From contig NZ_FNVA01000001.1 of assembly GCF_900108185.1 (NCBI RefSeq), forward strand, positions 992,001 through 1,056,000: a stretch of DNA of 64,000 bases. Direction: 5' to 3'. Made by a program: the position numbers and the translations under genes. Positions 7,363-16,620 of the stretch are shown one piece after another. The DNA is from Bryocella elongata (GTDB lineage Bacteria > Acidobacteriota > Terriglobia > Terriglobales > Acidobacteriaceae). Each line of letters opens with the position of its first letter. The stretch's first letter is position 1. Below the pieces are notes generated by a model. That model saw nothing but the letters and a program-made list of their open reading frames with translations, was not told the origin of the DNA and ran no database searches.

Positions 7363-9396
7363 CTAGATGCCTTCCGCAGCTTCCTTTTCCAATGCCTTCT
7401 TGTACGTCGTCAGTGCGAGGAGCGGGAAGTATTGCTTGTACAGGTGGTAACCGAGGTAGAAGACCCGCGGAAAGCCGGTGCCAGTGTAATAACTCTCGCC
7501 GTTGCGGCCGGCTGCGAGTTCTGACCAGCTTCCATCATCCTGCTGGCGCTCAATGAGCCAGCGGATTCCCTTCGCGACAGAGTCGGAACGAGTGTCGTTC
7601 GCTGCCAGCAGCCCAAGGAGTGCCCATGCCGTCTGCGATGGGGTCGAGGGACCAGTGCCGCGCAGGTTCGGATCGTCATAGGTCCCGCAGGTCTCGCCCC
7701 AGCCACCGTCGGTGTTCTGCACCATGCGAATCCACTCTGCTGCCTGCTGTACCGCGGGCTCGTAGGTGTCGAACTCCATCGCGCGAAGGCCACGCAGCAC
7801 GAGGAACGTGCCGTAGAGGTAGTTCACACCCCAGCGGCCGAACCATGCGCCATCCGGCTCCTGCTCCTTGAGGATGAACTGCACGGCCTTCTCGACCCGC
7901 TTGTCGCGGCGCGTATAGCCGTAGGCCGCCAGCATCTCGAGGATGCGGCCGGTGATGTCCACCGTCGGCGGATCGATCATCGCGTTGTGGTCAGCGAACG
8001 GGATCGACTCGAACATCCGCTTGGTGTTGTCCTTGTCGAACGACGCCCAGCCGCCGGACTTGCACTGCATGGCGAAGACCCATTCGACTGCGCGTTGGGT
8101 CACTTCGTGCTGGTAGCGCTCGCGAGGATTGTCGACGCACTTCAGCGCGAGGAGCACTTCGCCAGTGTCATCAACGTCCGGCTGGTGATCGTTGTTATAG
8201 AAGAAGCACCAGCAGCTGGGATCTTCGATCTTGACGTTGTGGGACCAGTCACCCTTGTAGCGAATTTCTTTGGACAGGAGCCAGTCGGCAGCCTTGACCA
8301 GGCGCGCATCGGTGCGCGGAAGCTCGGCTTCGCCCAGGGTCGAAAGCACCTGCGCCGTGTCCCACACCGGAGAGAAACACGGCTGCATACGGAAGGTCGG
8401 TGTCGGGTAGTTCGGCTCGCCTTCCGGGAAGTCCAGGCCGAGCTTCTCGAACTCGTCCATCGCCCGGATGAACTGCGGATCGTCGGGTGAGTATCCGAGG
8501 TAGCGCAGCGCGATGATCGCGTTGAGCATGGCCGGGTAGATCGCACCCAGTCCATCGGACTTCTCGAAGTGATCCAGCATCCACTTCTCGGCCTTCTTCA
8601 GAGCCATCTTGCGCAGCGGACGGATGTGAACGCGCTCTGCCAGGTGGGCCACGCGGTCAGTAAAGATGAAGAAATTGCGCCAGCTGAAGGGGTGCTTCTT
8701 GTCCCAGCGCAGATGCAGGTCCGACTTGTCGCGCCCACCAACGAACAGTTCATCGATTCCCTGCTCAGCGGGGATCTTCTTGAACGGCTTCTTCGCGTAG
8801 ATGATGGACAGCGGAACGAGGATGGCACGCGACCAGGCGCTGATCTCGTAGATGTTGAAATAGAACCAGTCCGGGAAGAGGACAATCTCGGGCGGTACCG
8901 CCGGGACGGCGTCGTAGTCATACGCGCCGAAGGCACAAAGGTACATTTTGGTGAAGGTGTTGCACTGCACCACTCCGCCGAGCTTCAGAACGCTCTCGCG
9001 GGCCTTGACCATGAACGGCTCGTCGGCTTTGTGCCCCATGAGCTTCAGCGCGAAGTATCCCTTCACGCCGTAGTTCACGTTCGACGGTCCGCCGGGGTAG
9101 TTGCTCCAGCCGCCATCGTCGTTCTGATGGCGAAGAATCTCGTTGCGCGCGCGCTCCAGGCGGCCGGGATCACCGGTACCGAGCAGCTTATGCATGTAGA
9201 TATAGTCGGCCTCGAGCATGACGTCTGCTTCGAGTTCACCGCACCAGTAGCCGTCCTCGTGCTGCTGACCCAGCAGCCATTCTGCGGAGCGGTTGATGCC
9301 GCGCTTGACCAGGTCAATCGAGAGGTCGAGTCTGCCAAACCGGGGCTGGCTGGGAGTGTGGGGCGTACCGGACGGGTTCTGGGGTAATGTGCTCAT
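7363..9396 (-). CDS. shc: Squalene-hopene cyclase
   Basis: Cyclises squalene to hopene/diplopterol at the inner membrane. The protein is 677 aa from the ATG at 9394-9396. It carries the catalytic DVDD (residues 407-410, the DxDD motif whose central Asp starts protonation) and several QW-type repeats (GGWASFD, DGAWFGRWGVNYLYG, DGGWGETC, DGSWSELA). The frame is open 63 codons further upstream, but those codons encode a Cys/Arg-rich stretch unlike the family; the chosen start leads into FGRLDLSIDLVKRGINRSAEWLL. No strong Shine-Dalgarno precedes it. The 249 bp to ispH hold only a weak 5-bp hairpin (9549-9561). It is the first gene of the hopanoid operon proper. Confidence 0.96.
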   Translation of the reverse strand: MSTLPQNPSGTPHTPSQPRFGRLDLSIDLVKRGINRSAEWLLGQQHEDGYWCGELEADVMLEADYIYMHKLLGTGDPGRLERARNEILRHQNDDGGWSNYPGGPSNVNYGVKGYFALKLMGHKADEPFMVKARESVLKLGGVVQCNTFTKMYLCAFGAYDYDAVPAVPPEIVLFPDWFYFNIYEISAWSRAILVPLSIIYAKKPFKKIPAEQGIDELFVGGRDKSDLHLRWDKKHPFSWRNFFIFTDRVAHLAERVHIRPLRKMALKKAEKWMLDHFEKSDGLGAIYPAMLNAIIALRYLGYSPDDPQFIRAMDEFEKLGLDFPEGEPNYPTPTFRMQPCFSPVWDTAQVLSTLGEAELPRTDARLVKAADWLLSKEIRYKGDWSHNVKIEDPSCWCFFYNNDHQPDVDDTGEVLLALKCVDNPRERYQHEVTQRAVEWVFAMQCKSGGWASFDKDNTKRMFESIPFADHNAMIDPPTVDITGRILEMLAAYGYTRRDKRVEKAVQFILKEQEPDGAWFGRWGVNYLYGTFLVLRGLRAMEFDTYEPAVQQAAEWIRMVQNTDGGWGETCGTYDDPNLRGTGPSTPSQTAWALLGLLAANDTRSDSVAKGIRWLIERQQDDGSWSELAAGRNGESYYTGTGFPRVFYLGYHLYKQYFPLLALTTYKKALEKEAAEGI

Positions 9397-9645
9397 TGGC
9401 GACAGGCGGAACCGCTCGTCTAGCTCCGAGGTTCCATGGGAACCCATGTGCATTGGACAGACGAGACGTCCGTCCGGTTTCGTACTATTCAACCCTGCGG
9501 CCGCTGGAACCCGGCTATCTTTCGATGATCCGATGCGCCACAAAAGGAGCCTCTTAGAGGCAGGCTGCTGCCGAAATACCCGCAACCTGGAGGCTCAAAC
9601 GATGCCAGCGGTCAATTCACCGGCACCCGAGTGGATCTGGTAAAG

Positions 9646-10725
9646 CTATGCCTGCGCCGCGGGACGCGCTGGCGTGATGGCCTGCACGATCTCCGGCGGA
9701 AGACCGAAGCGAACATTCTCCGGCATGACCTCAACCTCTTCAACCGAACCGTATCCCTTACCCTGCAGATACTGGACGACTTCCTGCACAAGGATCTCCG
9801 GAGCGGATGCGCCTGCCGTGATGGCTACCGTCGCGACGCCTTCGAGCCAGCGGGGCTCAATGTCCTGAGCCTTGTCGATCAGGTGTGAGTTCGTGCCGAG
9901 ATTCATGGAGACCTCGACCAGGCGGTTTGAATTCGAGCTGTTGCGTGAGCCGACCACGAGGACCAGGTCTGCACCGTGCGCCACGTTCTTGACCGCTGTC
10001 TGGCGGTTCTCGGTGGCGTAGCAGATGTCCTGCGCATGCGGGCCGGCGATATTCGGGAACTTCTTCTTGAGGGCCTCGATCATCGTTCCCGCCTCGTCCA
10101 GCGAAAGCGTGGTCTGGGTCAGGTAGGCGACCTTGTCGGGATCAGGAACGACCAGCACGTCAACTTCGGCGGGCGTCGAAACGACCTGGGTCACGGTCGG
10201 AGCCTCACCCTGGGTGCCCTCGACCTCTTCGTGGTCGCGATGGCCGACCAGTACGAGCGAGTAGCCCTGCTTGGCGAACTTGATGGCCTCGAGATGAACC
10301 TTGGTGACCAGCGGGCAGGTCGCGTCGATGACCTTGAGGTTGCGCTCCTTGGCGCGCTGGCGGACGGCCGGCGAGACGCCATGCGCGGAATAGATCACGC
10401 GCGCGCCCTCGGGCACTTCGTCCAGCTCGTTGACGAAGATTGCGCCCTTCTGAGCGAGATCGTTGACCACGTAGCTGTTGTGGACGATCTCCTTGCGGAC
10501 GTAGACCGGAGCGCCGAAGGTGTCCAACGCGATCTGGACGATATCGATGGCGCGCACCACGCCGGCACAGAAGCCACGGGGCTTCAGCAGCAGGACGCGC
10601 TTGGTGGCGGTGGCGGTTCCGCCCGTGCTTTCCTGATTTTCCTGGGGGGCTGCGACGGGGTCGACGAGGGTGTTAGTCACTCCCCAAGTATACCCAAAGT
10701 GGTCGGAGTTATGCGTTGGGGGCAC
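9646..10725 (-). CDS. ispH: 4-hydroxy-3-methylbut-2-enyl diphosphate reductase
   Basis: Last step of the MEP pathway, making IPP and DMAPP with a 4Fe-4S cluster. The three cluster cysteines sit in PRGFCAGVVRAID, DATCPLVTKVH and DICYATENRQ; GHRDHEEVEGTQGE and GSRNSSNSNRL are also typical. The protein is 359 aa from the GTG at 10723-10725. An in-frame GTG at 10678-10680 (VTNTLVDPV) gives 344 aa and is equally plausible, since neither start has a good ribosome-binding site. Its position just upstream of shc puts precursor supply next to hopanoid synthesis; with a 249-bp gap, co-transcription is possible but not shown. Confidence 0.95.
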   Translation of the reverse strand: MPPTHNSDHFGYTWGVTNTLVDPVAAPQENQESTGGTATATKRVLLLKPRGFCAGVVRAIDIVQIALDTFGAPVYVRKEIVHNSYVVNDLAQKGAIFVNELDEVPEGARVIYSAHGVSPAVRQRAKERNLKVIDATCPLVTKVHLEAIKFAKQGYSLVLVGHRDHEEVEGTQGEAPTVTQVVSTPAEVDVLVVPDPDKVAYLTQTTLSLDEAGTMIEALKKKFPNIAGPHAQDICYATENRQTAVKNVAHGADLVLVVGSRNSSNSNRLVEVSMNLGTNSHLIDKAQDIEPRWLEGVATVAITAGASAPEILVQEVVQYLQGKGYGSVEEVEVMPENVRFGLPPEIVQAITPARPAAQA

Positions 10726-10814
10726 CAGCAGCGGTGCAAAACTTTCGTATCCCGAGGCAACCCGGCGCGGACACCCGTGTTGCGATATCCGCGCTCCAGG
10801 TCAAAGAGAACGAA

Positions 10815-10964
10815 CTACATCTCCCCGCCGCACTCCGTGTGGCGGCAGTCGCAGGACAAGGTCATGGTGTCACTTGAATCTTCGCAAAGCTGGCAGCAAT
10901 ACTTTTCGCCTGGGGGGCAGGTGCAGGTACACAACTCGTGGGCGCACTTCGTCGGCTCGGACAT
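10815..10964 (-). CDS. Small metallothionein-like Cys-rich protein
   Basis: A 49-aa protein with ten cysteines and two histidines: KCAHELCTCTCPPGEKYCC, then QLC, then SCDCRHTEC. The spacing of the first half (C-x4-C-x-C-x-C, then YCC-xx-C) is that of bacterial SmtA/BmtA-type metallothioneins, which bind Zn or Cd in the cytoplasm. The start is fixed by a strong GAGGAG seven bases before the ATG at 10962-10964, although the frame is open 39 codons upstream. There is no signal peptide. It lies alone between recN and ispH on the same strand, with no metal-sensor gene alongside. Confidence 0.82.
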   Translation of the reverse strand: MSEPTKCAHELCTCTCPPGEKYCCQLCEDSSDTMTLSCDCRHTECGGEM

Positions 10965-11125
10965 GGAGATCTCCTCAGAACTGGTTTCGATTGAAACGAT
11001 GGTTCTAGCTGGCGGAATTGCTGGGGATGCTGCCCACATCATAAACGCATGCTGCAGCGACGATGCAAGCACCTTTCGCATCCCGCGTTGAGTCGTGCCA
11101 GCTGCCGCGTTCTGTGGCGAAACCG

Positions 11126-12832
11126 TTAGCGTGCCTGCTCAAGCATCTTTTCCGCGTGACGAAGCGACGTATCGGTCAGTTCGGCCCCGGAGAGCATTCG
11201 CGCAATCTCTTCAACGCGCTCGTTGGGGTCGATCTGGCGCACGCCGGTCTGGGTACGGCCCCGCTTTTCGCTCTTCTCGATGAGAAAGTGCTGGTCGGCA
11301 AAGGCCGCGATCTGTGGCAGGTGCGTGATGCAGATGACCTGCTGTACGCGTGAGAGCGCCTTCAGCTTCTGCCCAACTGCCTCCGCCGCGCGGCCACCAA
11401 TGCCGATATCGATCTCGTCGAAGACCAGGGTGCGTGGTAGCTGCGTCTTGCGCCGTCGGGCAGAGGCGTTTTCGCCTTCTTCGACGGAGACCTTCAGCGC
11501 CAGCATCACGCGGGAGAGTTCACCGCCCGACGCAACCTCAGCCAGAGGCTTCAGCGGCTCGCCAGCATTCGTCGCGATCGTGCAGGAGACGGTGTCCCAG
11601 CCCGCCGCGCTCCAGTGGGAGGTCTCCTGTCCTGGTACAACTTCGACGGCAAAGCGAGCGCTCATAGCGAGCTCGTTGATGTTCCTCTCGGCAGACTTCG
11701 CCAGCTTCTTCGCCGCAGCCTGGCGCTGTGCGGTCAGGTCGTTCGCGGCGGCCTTGTACATGCCCGCGGCCACGGTGAGCTCGCGCTCGAGCTGTGCCTG
11801 CCGCTGCTCGCGATTTTCCATCTCGCCGAGCTTGCGCTCTGCGTCCTCGCCAAATGCGATCACGGCAGCGAGACCGGTGAGCGAGTCAAAGCTGCCGTAC
11901 TTGCGCTTCAGGCGATCGAGGATGGCGAGTCGATCCTCGATATCTTCGAGTCGCTCGGGAGACGCCGTTACATCGCCGGCAAAGTCACGCAGCGTCGCTG
12001 CGACGTCCTCGACGGAGGCCTTCGCTGCCGTGAGTTGCTGCACCGTCTCCGCGAACTTCGGTTCGAACCGGGCTAGGTCTTCGACGTGGCGGATCGCTGC
12101 CCCCAGGAGAGATTCCGCCGAGACCTCGGCCTCGTAGAGGATCTCCTGAGCAGCATTTGCGGCCGTAAATAAGCGTTCGGAGTTCGCGAGGACGCGCTTT
12201 TCGGTCTCGAGCCGCATGTCCTCCTCGGCATCTTCGATCTTTGCCGCGCTGATCTCCTTCGCCTGGAAGCTCCACAGGTCGATGAGACGCAGGCGATCCT
12301 GATCGGCGGCGCGCAGCTCCGCGAGGCGGGCTGCGATCTCCTTCCAGCTGGTATAGGCCGCCGCGGTGAGCTCCGTGGTGATGTCCCCGTAGCGGTCAAG
12401 AAGGAGCCTCTGTTGTTCGGCGTCGAAGGCGATCAGCGTCTCGGACTGGGCATGCACCAGCGCCAGCTCCGGAGCCAGGGCGCGCAGCACTCCCACAGTT
12501 GCGGGCTGGTTGTTGATGAAGACTCGCCCTTTGCCAGTCGCGCCGATCTCGCGGCGAAGCAGAATTTCCTCGCCCTCGGGGTCGATGCCGTTGGCTTCAA
12601 GGATCGCCTCGGCTCCTGCAGTGGACTCGAAGACGCACCCGAGAACAGCCCGCTCGGCCCCATGACGCACGACGTCACTCGAGCCCTTGCCGCCGAGCAG
12701 AAGGGCCAGCGCATCGATCAAAATCGATTTGCCGGCACCGGTTTCGCCCGTCAACAGGTTCAGTCCCGGGCCAAATCCGGCGACCGCGTGGTCGATGACA
12801 GCGTAGTTTTCGGCGCGAAGTTCCAGCAGCAT
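11126..12832 (-). CDS. recN: DNA repair protein RecN
   Basis: An SMC-like ATPase of recombinational repair, 568 aa, the usual length. Visible parts: Walker A GETGAGKS (residues 29-36) after NLLTGE, a long coiled-coil centre (about 150-380) full of Glu, Ala and Leu, the ABC signature ASGGELSRVMLALK, and Walker B TLVFDEIDIGIGG followed by VICITHLPQIAAFAD. The start ATG yields MLLELRAENYAVID, the normal family N-terminus. I looked for SOS boxes in the 256 bp between it and the divergent tolQ and did not find a convincing one. Confidence 0.96.
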   Translation of the reverse strand: MLLELRAENYAVIDHAVAGFGPGLNLLTGETGAGKSILIDALALLLGGKGSSDVVRHGAERAVLGCVFESTAGAEAILEANGIDPEGEEILLRREIGATGKGRVFINNQPATVGVLRALAPELALVHAQSETLIAFDAEQQRLLLDRYGDITTELTAAAYTSWKEIAARLAELRAADQDRLRLIDLWSFQAKEISAAKIEDAEEDMRLETEKRVLANSERLFTAANAAQEILYEAEVSAESLLGAAIRHVEDLARFEPKFAETVQQLTAAKASVEDVAATLRDFAGDVTASPERLEDIEDRLAILDRLKRKYGSFDSLTGLAAVIAFGEDAERKLGEMENREQRQAQLERELTVAAGMYKAAANDLTAQRQAAAKKLAKSAERNINELAMSARFAVEVVPGQETSHWSAAGWDTVSCTIATNAGEPLKPLAEVASGGELSRVMLALKVSVEEGENASARRRKTQLPRTLVFDEIDIGIGGRAAEAVGQKLKALSRVQQVICITHLPQIAAFADQHFLIEKSEKRGRTQTGVRQIDPNERVEEIARMLSGAELTDTSLRHAEKMLEQAR

Positions 12833-13088
12833 ACGGTATGACAGGCAGTTTCACCGTGAGCATAGCAGGGCCGCTTGTGAGAGCGAGCCCCATGTGCATG
12901 CGCAGATACCTGAGAGCCAGGTTCCAACGTTCTCGCGCGACTGTCCGGGCAAATTTGCGTCGAACCTCAAGAGCCATACGGCTCAACGGTCTGCGATTAC
13001 CATCCAAAGATCAACGGGCTCTGCGCTGTATTGCATTGCAGGCGCATCACAACAATCGAGTTACGACCTACGAGTACACTGGAAGCCG

Positions 13089-13898
13089 ATGAACCTGTAC
13101 GCTCTCGCCCTTTTCCTTCAAGACTCGCCTGCCGCCAGCCCGCTTGGCCCTGCGCCCGCAGGCGCTCACCAGAGCGCGCTGGTGGAGATGCTGCGCAACT
13201 CCGGCCCGGTCGCCGACGCGGTCCTGATCGTCCTGCTGCTGGCCAGCATCTTCTCGTGGGCGATCATGATCTCCAAGTGGCGCTTCTTCCGCTCGGCCGA
13301 TACGCAAAACCGCCGGTTCGTCCGCGCCTTCCGTAAATCCGGCCGGTTGAGCGAGATTGCCGCGCTGGCGGACCAGTTTCGCCCCAGCCCTCTGGTAGAG
13401 ATCTTTCGTGAGATCCACGACGAGTATCAGCGCCAGGGTGGCCGCGGCGTACCTCCGAACCCGCAGGCCCTGGAGCGCGCGGCGCTCACGGCGGCAAGCG
13501 AGTCGCTGACGCTGATGGAAAGCCGCATGACGTGGCTCGCCACGATTGCGCAGTCGGCCACCTTCATCGGCCTGTTCGGAACGGTGATGGGCATCGTCGA
13601 CGCCTTCCATGGCCTGGGCACGGAGGGCGCTGCCTCGCTGCGCGCCGTGGCTCCGGGCATCTCGGAGGCGCTGATCACCACCGCTGCGGGCCTGATCGTA
13701 GCCATCCCTGCCCTGGTGGGCTACAACCAGCTGACCGCGCGGCTGCGCGAGTTTGCCTCGCGCATGGATGACTTCGGCCGCGAGCTGCTCAATGCCATTG
13801 AGAACGCTGCGCTGATGAGCAGCCAGGGACGTGACGGCTACTCCGGAGTCCATCCCACCGCGATCCCGCAGGACGATCCAAGGCGGAGGGGCTACTAA
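13089..13898 (+). CDS. tolQ: TolQ/ExbB-family proton channel protein
   Basis: Inner-membrane motor subunit of the Tol-Pal system. The 269-aa protein has an N-terminal periplasmic stretch, a first membrane helix (about 40-60, ending WAIMISKWRFFR), a cytoplasmic loop with LVEIFREIHDEY, and two C-terminal helices with TFIGLFGTVMGIVDAF and APGISEALITTAAGLIVAIPALVGYN, the MotA/TolQ/ExbB signature. The ATG at 13089 is favoured over the much longer open frame because it fits the family length. It overlaps tolR by one base (TAATG). The tolB, pal and cpoB neighbours make TolQ more likely than ExbB. Confidence 0.92.
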   Translation: MNLYALALFLQDSPAASPLGPAPAGAHQSALVEMLRNSGPVADAVLIVLLLASIFSWAIMISKWRFFRSADTQNRRFVRAFRKSGRLSEIAALADQFRPSPLVEIFREIHDEYQRQGGRGVPPNPQALERAALTAASESLTLMESRMTWLATIAQSATFIGLFGTVMGIVDAFHGLGTEGAASLRAVAPGISEALITTAAGLIVAIPALVGYNQLTARLREFASRMDDFGRELLNAIENAALMSSQGRDGYSGVHPTAIPQDDPRRRGY

Positions 13899-14311
13899 TG
13901 GCCTTCTCGATGCGTGGCCGGACACAGACGGCGCTCGCCGAAATCAACATCACGCCGTTGGTCGACGTAGTCCTGGTGCTGCTGCTGATCTTCATGCTCA
14001 CCGCACCGGTGCTCCAGTCGGGCATCCTCGTGGCGGTTCCTCAGACGCGGACCGTCAACCAGCTTACAGAGGTCCACACCGTCATCACGATCGACAAGGA
14101 TCGAAACGTCTACCTGCAGGACAAGCTGGTCAACGTAAATGAACTTGCGGGAGCCTTGAGCGCGCTTCCCGCGACGCCCGACACCAAGCGGGTGGTGTAT
14201 GTCCGAGCGGATCAGAGCGTCCCGTTCGGAGCCTTCGCTTCGGTGATGGACGCGGTGAAGAGTGCAGGCGTCACGAACATCAGCATCGTGACGCGGCCGG
14301 TAGAAAAGTAA
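13898..14311 (+). CDS. tolR: TolR/ExbD-family protein
   Basis: Partner of TolQ in the proton-driven motor. The 137-aa protein has a short cytoplasmic N-terminus, one membrane helix with the essential aspartate (Asp23 in ITPLVDVVLVLLLIFML) and a periplasmic domain ending VVYVRADQSVPFGAFASVMDAVKSAGVTNI, split here only for description. It is translationally coupled to tolQ by a TAATG overlap and followed 42 bp later by the TonB-like gene. Length and motifs are normal. Confidence 0.93.
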   Translation: MAFSMRGRTQTALAEINITPLVDVVLVLLLIFMLTAPVLQSGILVAVPQTRTVNQLTEVHTVITIDKDRNVYLQDKLVNVNELAGALSALPATPDTKRVVYVRADQSVPFGAFASVMDAVKSAGVTNISIVTRPVEK

Positions 14312-14353
14312 TCGCAGAGCACAGAACAGCGCCAGTTCGACTGGGAAAGAACG

Positions 14354-15145
14354 ATGAGCACGACCGTAATCCAGCATCGCAACATCGCCACCGAGGAGCG
14401 TTTCGGCGGAGGGATGGGCTTGTCGATCACGCTGCACCTGCTTGTGGTGGCGGGCGTTGGTGCGGCTGCCTGGACCGGCCTGATGCTGCATGATCGCTGG
14501 GGTGGCCCCGAGGCCAACGCCGGAGCGATCCAGGCCTCAATGGTCTCAGCGATCCCCCTGCCCCAGAAGGCTGCGCCCGTTGAGAAGTCTGTGCTGGCGA
14601 CGGAGAATGCGAGCGAAGCCCCTGCACCTCCACCAAAGGTCGAAACACAGCCTCCACCCAGGCCTACGGACATTGAGGTCAAGGCCAAGACACAGCCTGC
14701 CAAGATTGCGCCCATCCCCGCGCCCGCGCCACCCAAGCATCCGCAGCCCACACCGGATACCACCAAGGCCGCCAGTGGTGAGGTCGCCACACAGCTGCCC
14801 ATGTCCGTGACCCAGGTGAAGAACGGCACGGCAAGCCTCACGGTGCCCGACCGCGTCTATGGTGCGCGTTATGCCTACTACTTTGGGATCATCGGCCGCA
14901 AGGTTGCCCAGAGCTACTTTACCGACGGGATCAGCGCGATCGCATCCAATGGCAAGAGCGCCGTGGTCGTCTTTGACATTGAGAGGGACGGCACGGTGCA
15001 GAACCTCAGGCTTTACCAGCGAAGCGGCTCTCCGACGCTAGACGCCGCGGCGATGGCCGCCATCCAGCGCATCGATACCTTCGGAAATCTTCCAGCGGGA
15101 GACCACATCACTATCGAATACAAGTTCGACTTCCACACCCAGTGA
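14354..15145 (+). CDS. TonB-like energy transducer (TolA equivalent)
   Basis: A 263-aa inner-membrane protein with a single N-terminal helix (about 22-45), a long periplasmic proline/lysine-rich spacer (about 70-145, PPPKVETQPPPRP and KIAPIPAPAPPKHPQP) and a C-terminal TonB/TolA-type domain with VVVFDIERDGTVQNLRLYQRSG and LDAAAMAAIQRI. It stands between tolR and tolB where TolA is found in proteobacteria, so it probably links the TolQR motor to TolB/Pal. A GGGAAAG precedes the ATG. Use as a classical TonB for siderophore receptors is the alternative; no receptor gene is nearby. Confidence 0.85.
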   Translation: MSTTVIQHRNIATEERFGGGMGLSITLHLLVVAGVGAAAWTGLMLHDRWGGPEANAGAIQASMVSAIPLPQKAAPVEKSVLATENASEAPAPPPKVETQPPPRPTDIEVKAKTQPAKIAPIPAPAPPKHPQPTPDTTKAASGEVATQLPMSVTQVKNGTASLTVPDRVYGARYAYYFGIIGRKVAQSYFTDGISAIASNGKSAVVVFDIERDGTVQNLRLYQRSGSPTLDAAAMAAIQRIDTFGNLPAGDHITIEYKFDFHTQ

Positions 15146-15267
15146 GCGTACGGCGGCGCCGTCCAACCGCAGAGACGTGGACCTAAGTTGTTGTCTTCCA
15201 AGCAGCTGATTCCCACCGGAGCAGCGTCTACCATTTTAGAGAGGAGATCGCCCTGAATCTCGACAGC

Positions 15268-16617
15268 GTGAAAAAAGCCAGTACCTTGACAGCCAGTACA
15301 GTCCTTCTGGCGGCGTTGGCCTGCGGGCATGTCGCCTGCGCGCAGGACTGGTACCAGATGGAGATCAACAAGGGCGCTGCGGACAAGATTCGCGTCGCTG
15401 CGGCGGACTTCAAGCCGCTGAGCGCCGATCCGCAGGCGTCGTCGGAGAAGCGCGTCTTCGACACAACGCTCTTCAGCGATCTCAGCTCGGCAGGCATCTT
15501 CGACATGGTTTCGAAGTCGATGCAGCCCACGGCTACTCCCGGCTCGCAGCAGGAGATCAGCATCGCGCAGTGGGCCTCCGCGCCGACCTCGGCGTCGATG
15601 GTGGCTTTCGGCAACCTCAATGTCAGCGCCGGGAAGCTCGTGGTCAACGGCTTCCTCGATGACGCGAAGAACGCCCAGTACCCGTTGATCTTCACGAAGA
15701 TGTATACGGACGAAGCCACCGACGATGCTGCCCGTCAGGTCGCCCACCGCTTCGCCGATGAGATCATCTTCCGCTTGTCCGGTGGCGTCCCCGGCATCGC
15801 CGAGTCGAAGATCTACTACGTTCGGCTGATGGGCGACGGCGTCAAAGAGATCGCCGAGATGGACTTCGACGGCGCCAACCAGCATATTCTGACGCATCTG
15901 GGTACCGATGCCATCTCTCCTCGTGTCTCGCCCGACAATTCGCGAATTGCGTTCAGTGCCCTTTCCCGCGATGGCTTCCAGATCAAGATGTACTCGCTGT
16001 TGCTGAATCGTCCCGTCGCTTTTCCGACGGCTGGCGGTTCGAATATCTCTCCAGCCTGGGGTCCGGGTGGGAGCCAGCTTGCCTTCTCGTCCTCACGTTT
16101 GGGGCGCAACGATATCTGGGTCTCCGACCCGCAGGGAGCGATGGCTCGCAGGCTCACCAGCTTCGGGTTTGATTCGTCTCCCACCTGGAACCCGAAGACC
16201 GGTTCGCAGATCGGGTTCATTAGCGGACGGACGGGGCTGCCGCAGCTCTACACAATGGATTCGGACGGCTCCGGGGTCACGCGTATGACCGATGGCGGGT
16301 ACGCTTCCTCGCCCTCCTGGTCACCGAACGGGCAATTCATCGCCTTCGCGTGGGATCGCAAGTACGGTCCGGGTGCGCCGGGCGGTCAGGATATCTACGT
16401 GATGGAGGTCGCAACCAAGCGATGGATCCAGCTAACGAACGGAATCGGGCGCTGCGACTTCCCCACCTGGTCCCCTGACGGTCGCCACATTGCCTTTGCA
16501 AACTCCCCCGACGGCCGCGCGAATCATACCCGGATCATGGGGATGCTTGCAGATGGAACTGACCGGAAAGCACTTACGGGTGCAGGCGCAGATATGCCCA
16601 ACTGGAGTTGGAAGTAA
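15268..16617 (+). CDS. tolB: Tol-Pal system beta-propeller protein TolB
   Basis: Periplasmic propeller that exchanges between Pal and the Tol motor. A signal peptide (KKASTLTASTVLLAALACG, cut after ACA) is followed by the N-terminal D1 domain (IRVAAADFKPL) and five WD40-like PD40 repeats: ISPRVSPDNSRIAFSA, ISPAWGPGGSQLAFSS, SSPTWNP, SSPSWSPNGQFIAFAW and FPTWSPDGRHIAFAN. The protein is 449 aa from the GTG at 15268. That GTG has no ribosome-binding site, whereas a GAGGAG at 15241-15246 lies six bases before an in-frame CTG at 15253, which may be the true start (454 aa). Confidence 0.93.
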   Translation: MKKASTLTASTVLLAALACGHVACAQDWYQMEINKGAADKIRVAAADFKPLSADPQASSEKRVFDTTLFSDLSSAGIFDMVSKSMQPTATPGSQQEISIAQWASAPTSASMVAFGNLNVSAGKLVVNGFLDDAKNAQYPLIFTKMYTDEATDDAARQVAHRFADEIIFRLSGGVPGIAESKIYYVRLMGDGVKEIAEMDFDGANQHILTHLGTDAISPRVSPDNSRIAFSALSRDGFQIKMYSLLLNRPVAFPTAGGSNISPAWGPGGSQLAFSSSRLGRNDIWVSDPQGAMARRLTSFGFDSSPTWNPKTGSQIGFISGRTGLPQLYTMDSDGSGVTRMTDGGYASSPSWSPNGQFIAFAWDRKYGPGAPGGQDIYVMEVATKRWIQLTNGIGRCDFPTWSPDGRHIAFANSPDGRANHTRIMGMLADGTDRKALTGAGADMPNWSWK

Positions 16618-16620
16618 ATA

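Noticed and set aside
7363..9585. Longer start for squalene-hopene cyclase at 9585
   Set aside because: The 63 extra residues are Cys/Arg/Ser-rich and unlike the family; the ATG at 9394-9396 leads directly into the conserved N-terminal helix.
12833..13088. LexA/SOS box upstream of recN
   Set aside because: GTTC-like words occur (in AGGTTCCAACGTTCTC) but in direct orientation, not as the palindromes expected for known LexA sites.
13089..15145. ExbB-ExbD-TonB iron-uptake energiser
   Set aside because: Continuation into tolB, pal and cpoB fits the Tol-Pal system better, and no TonB-dependent receptor is near.
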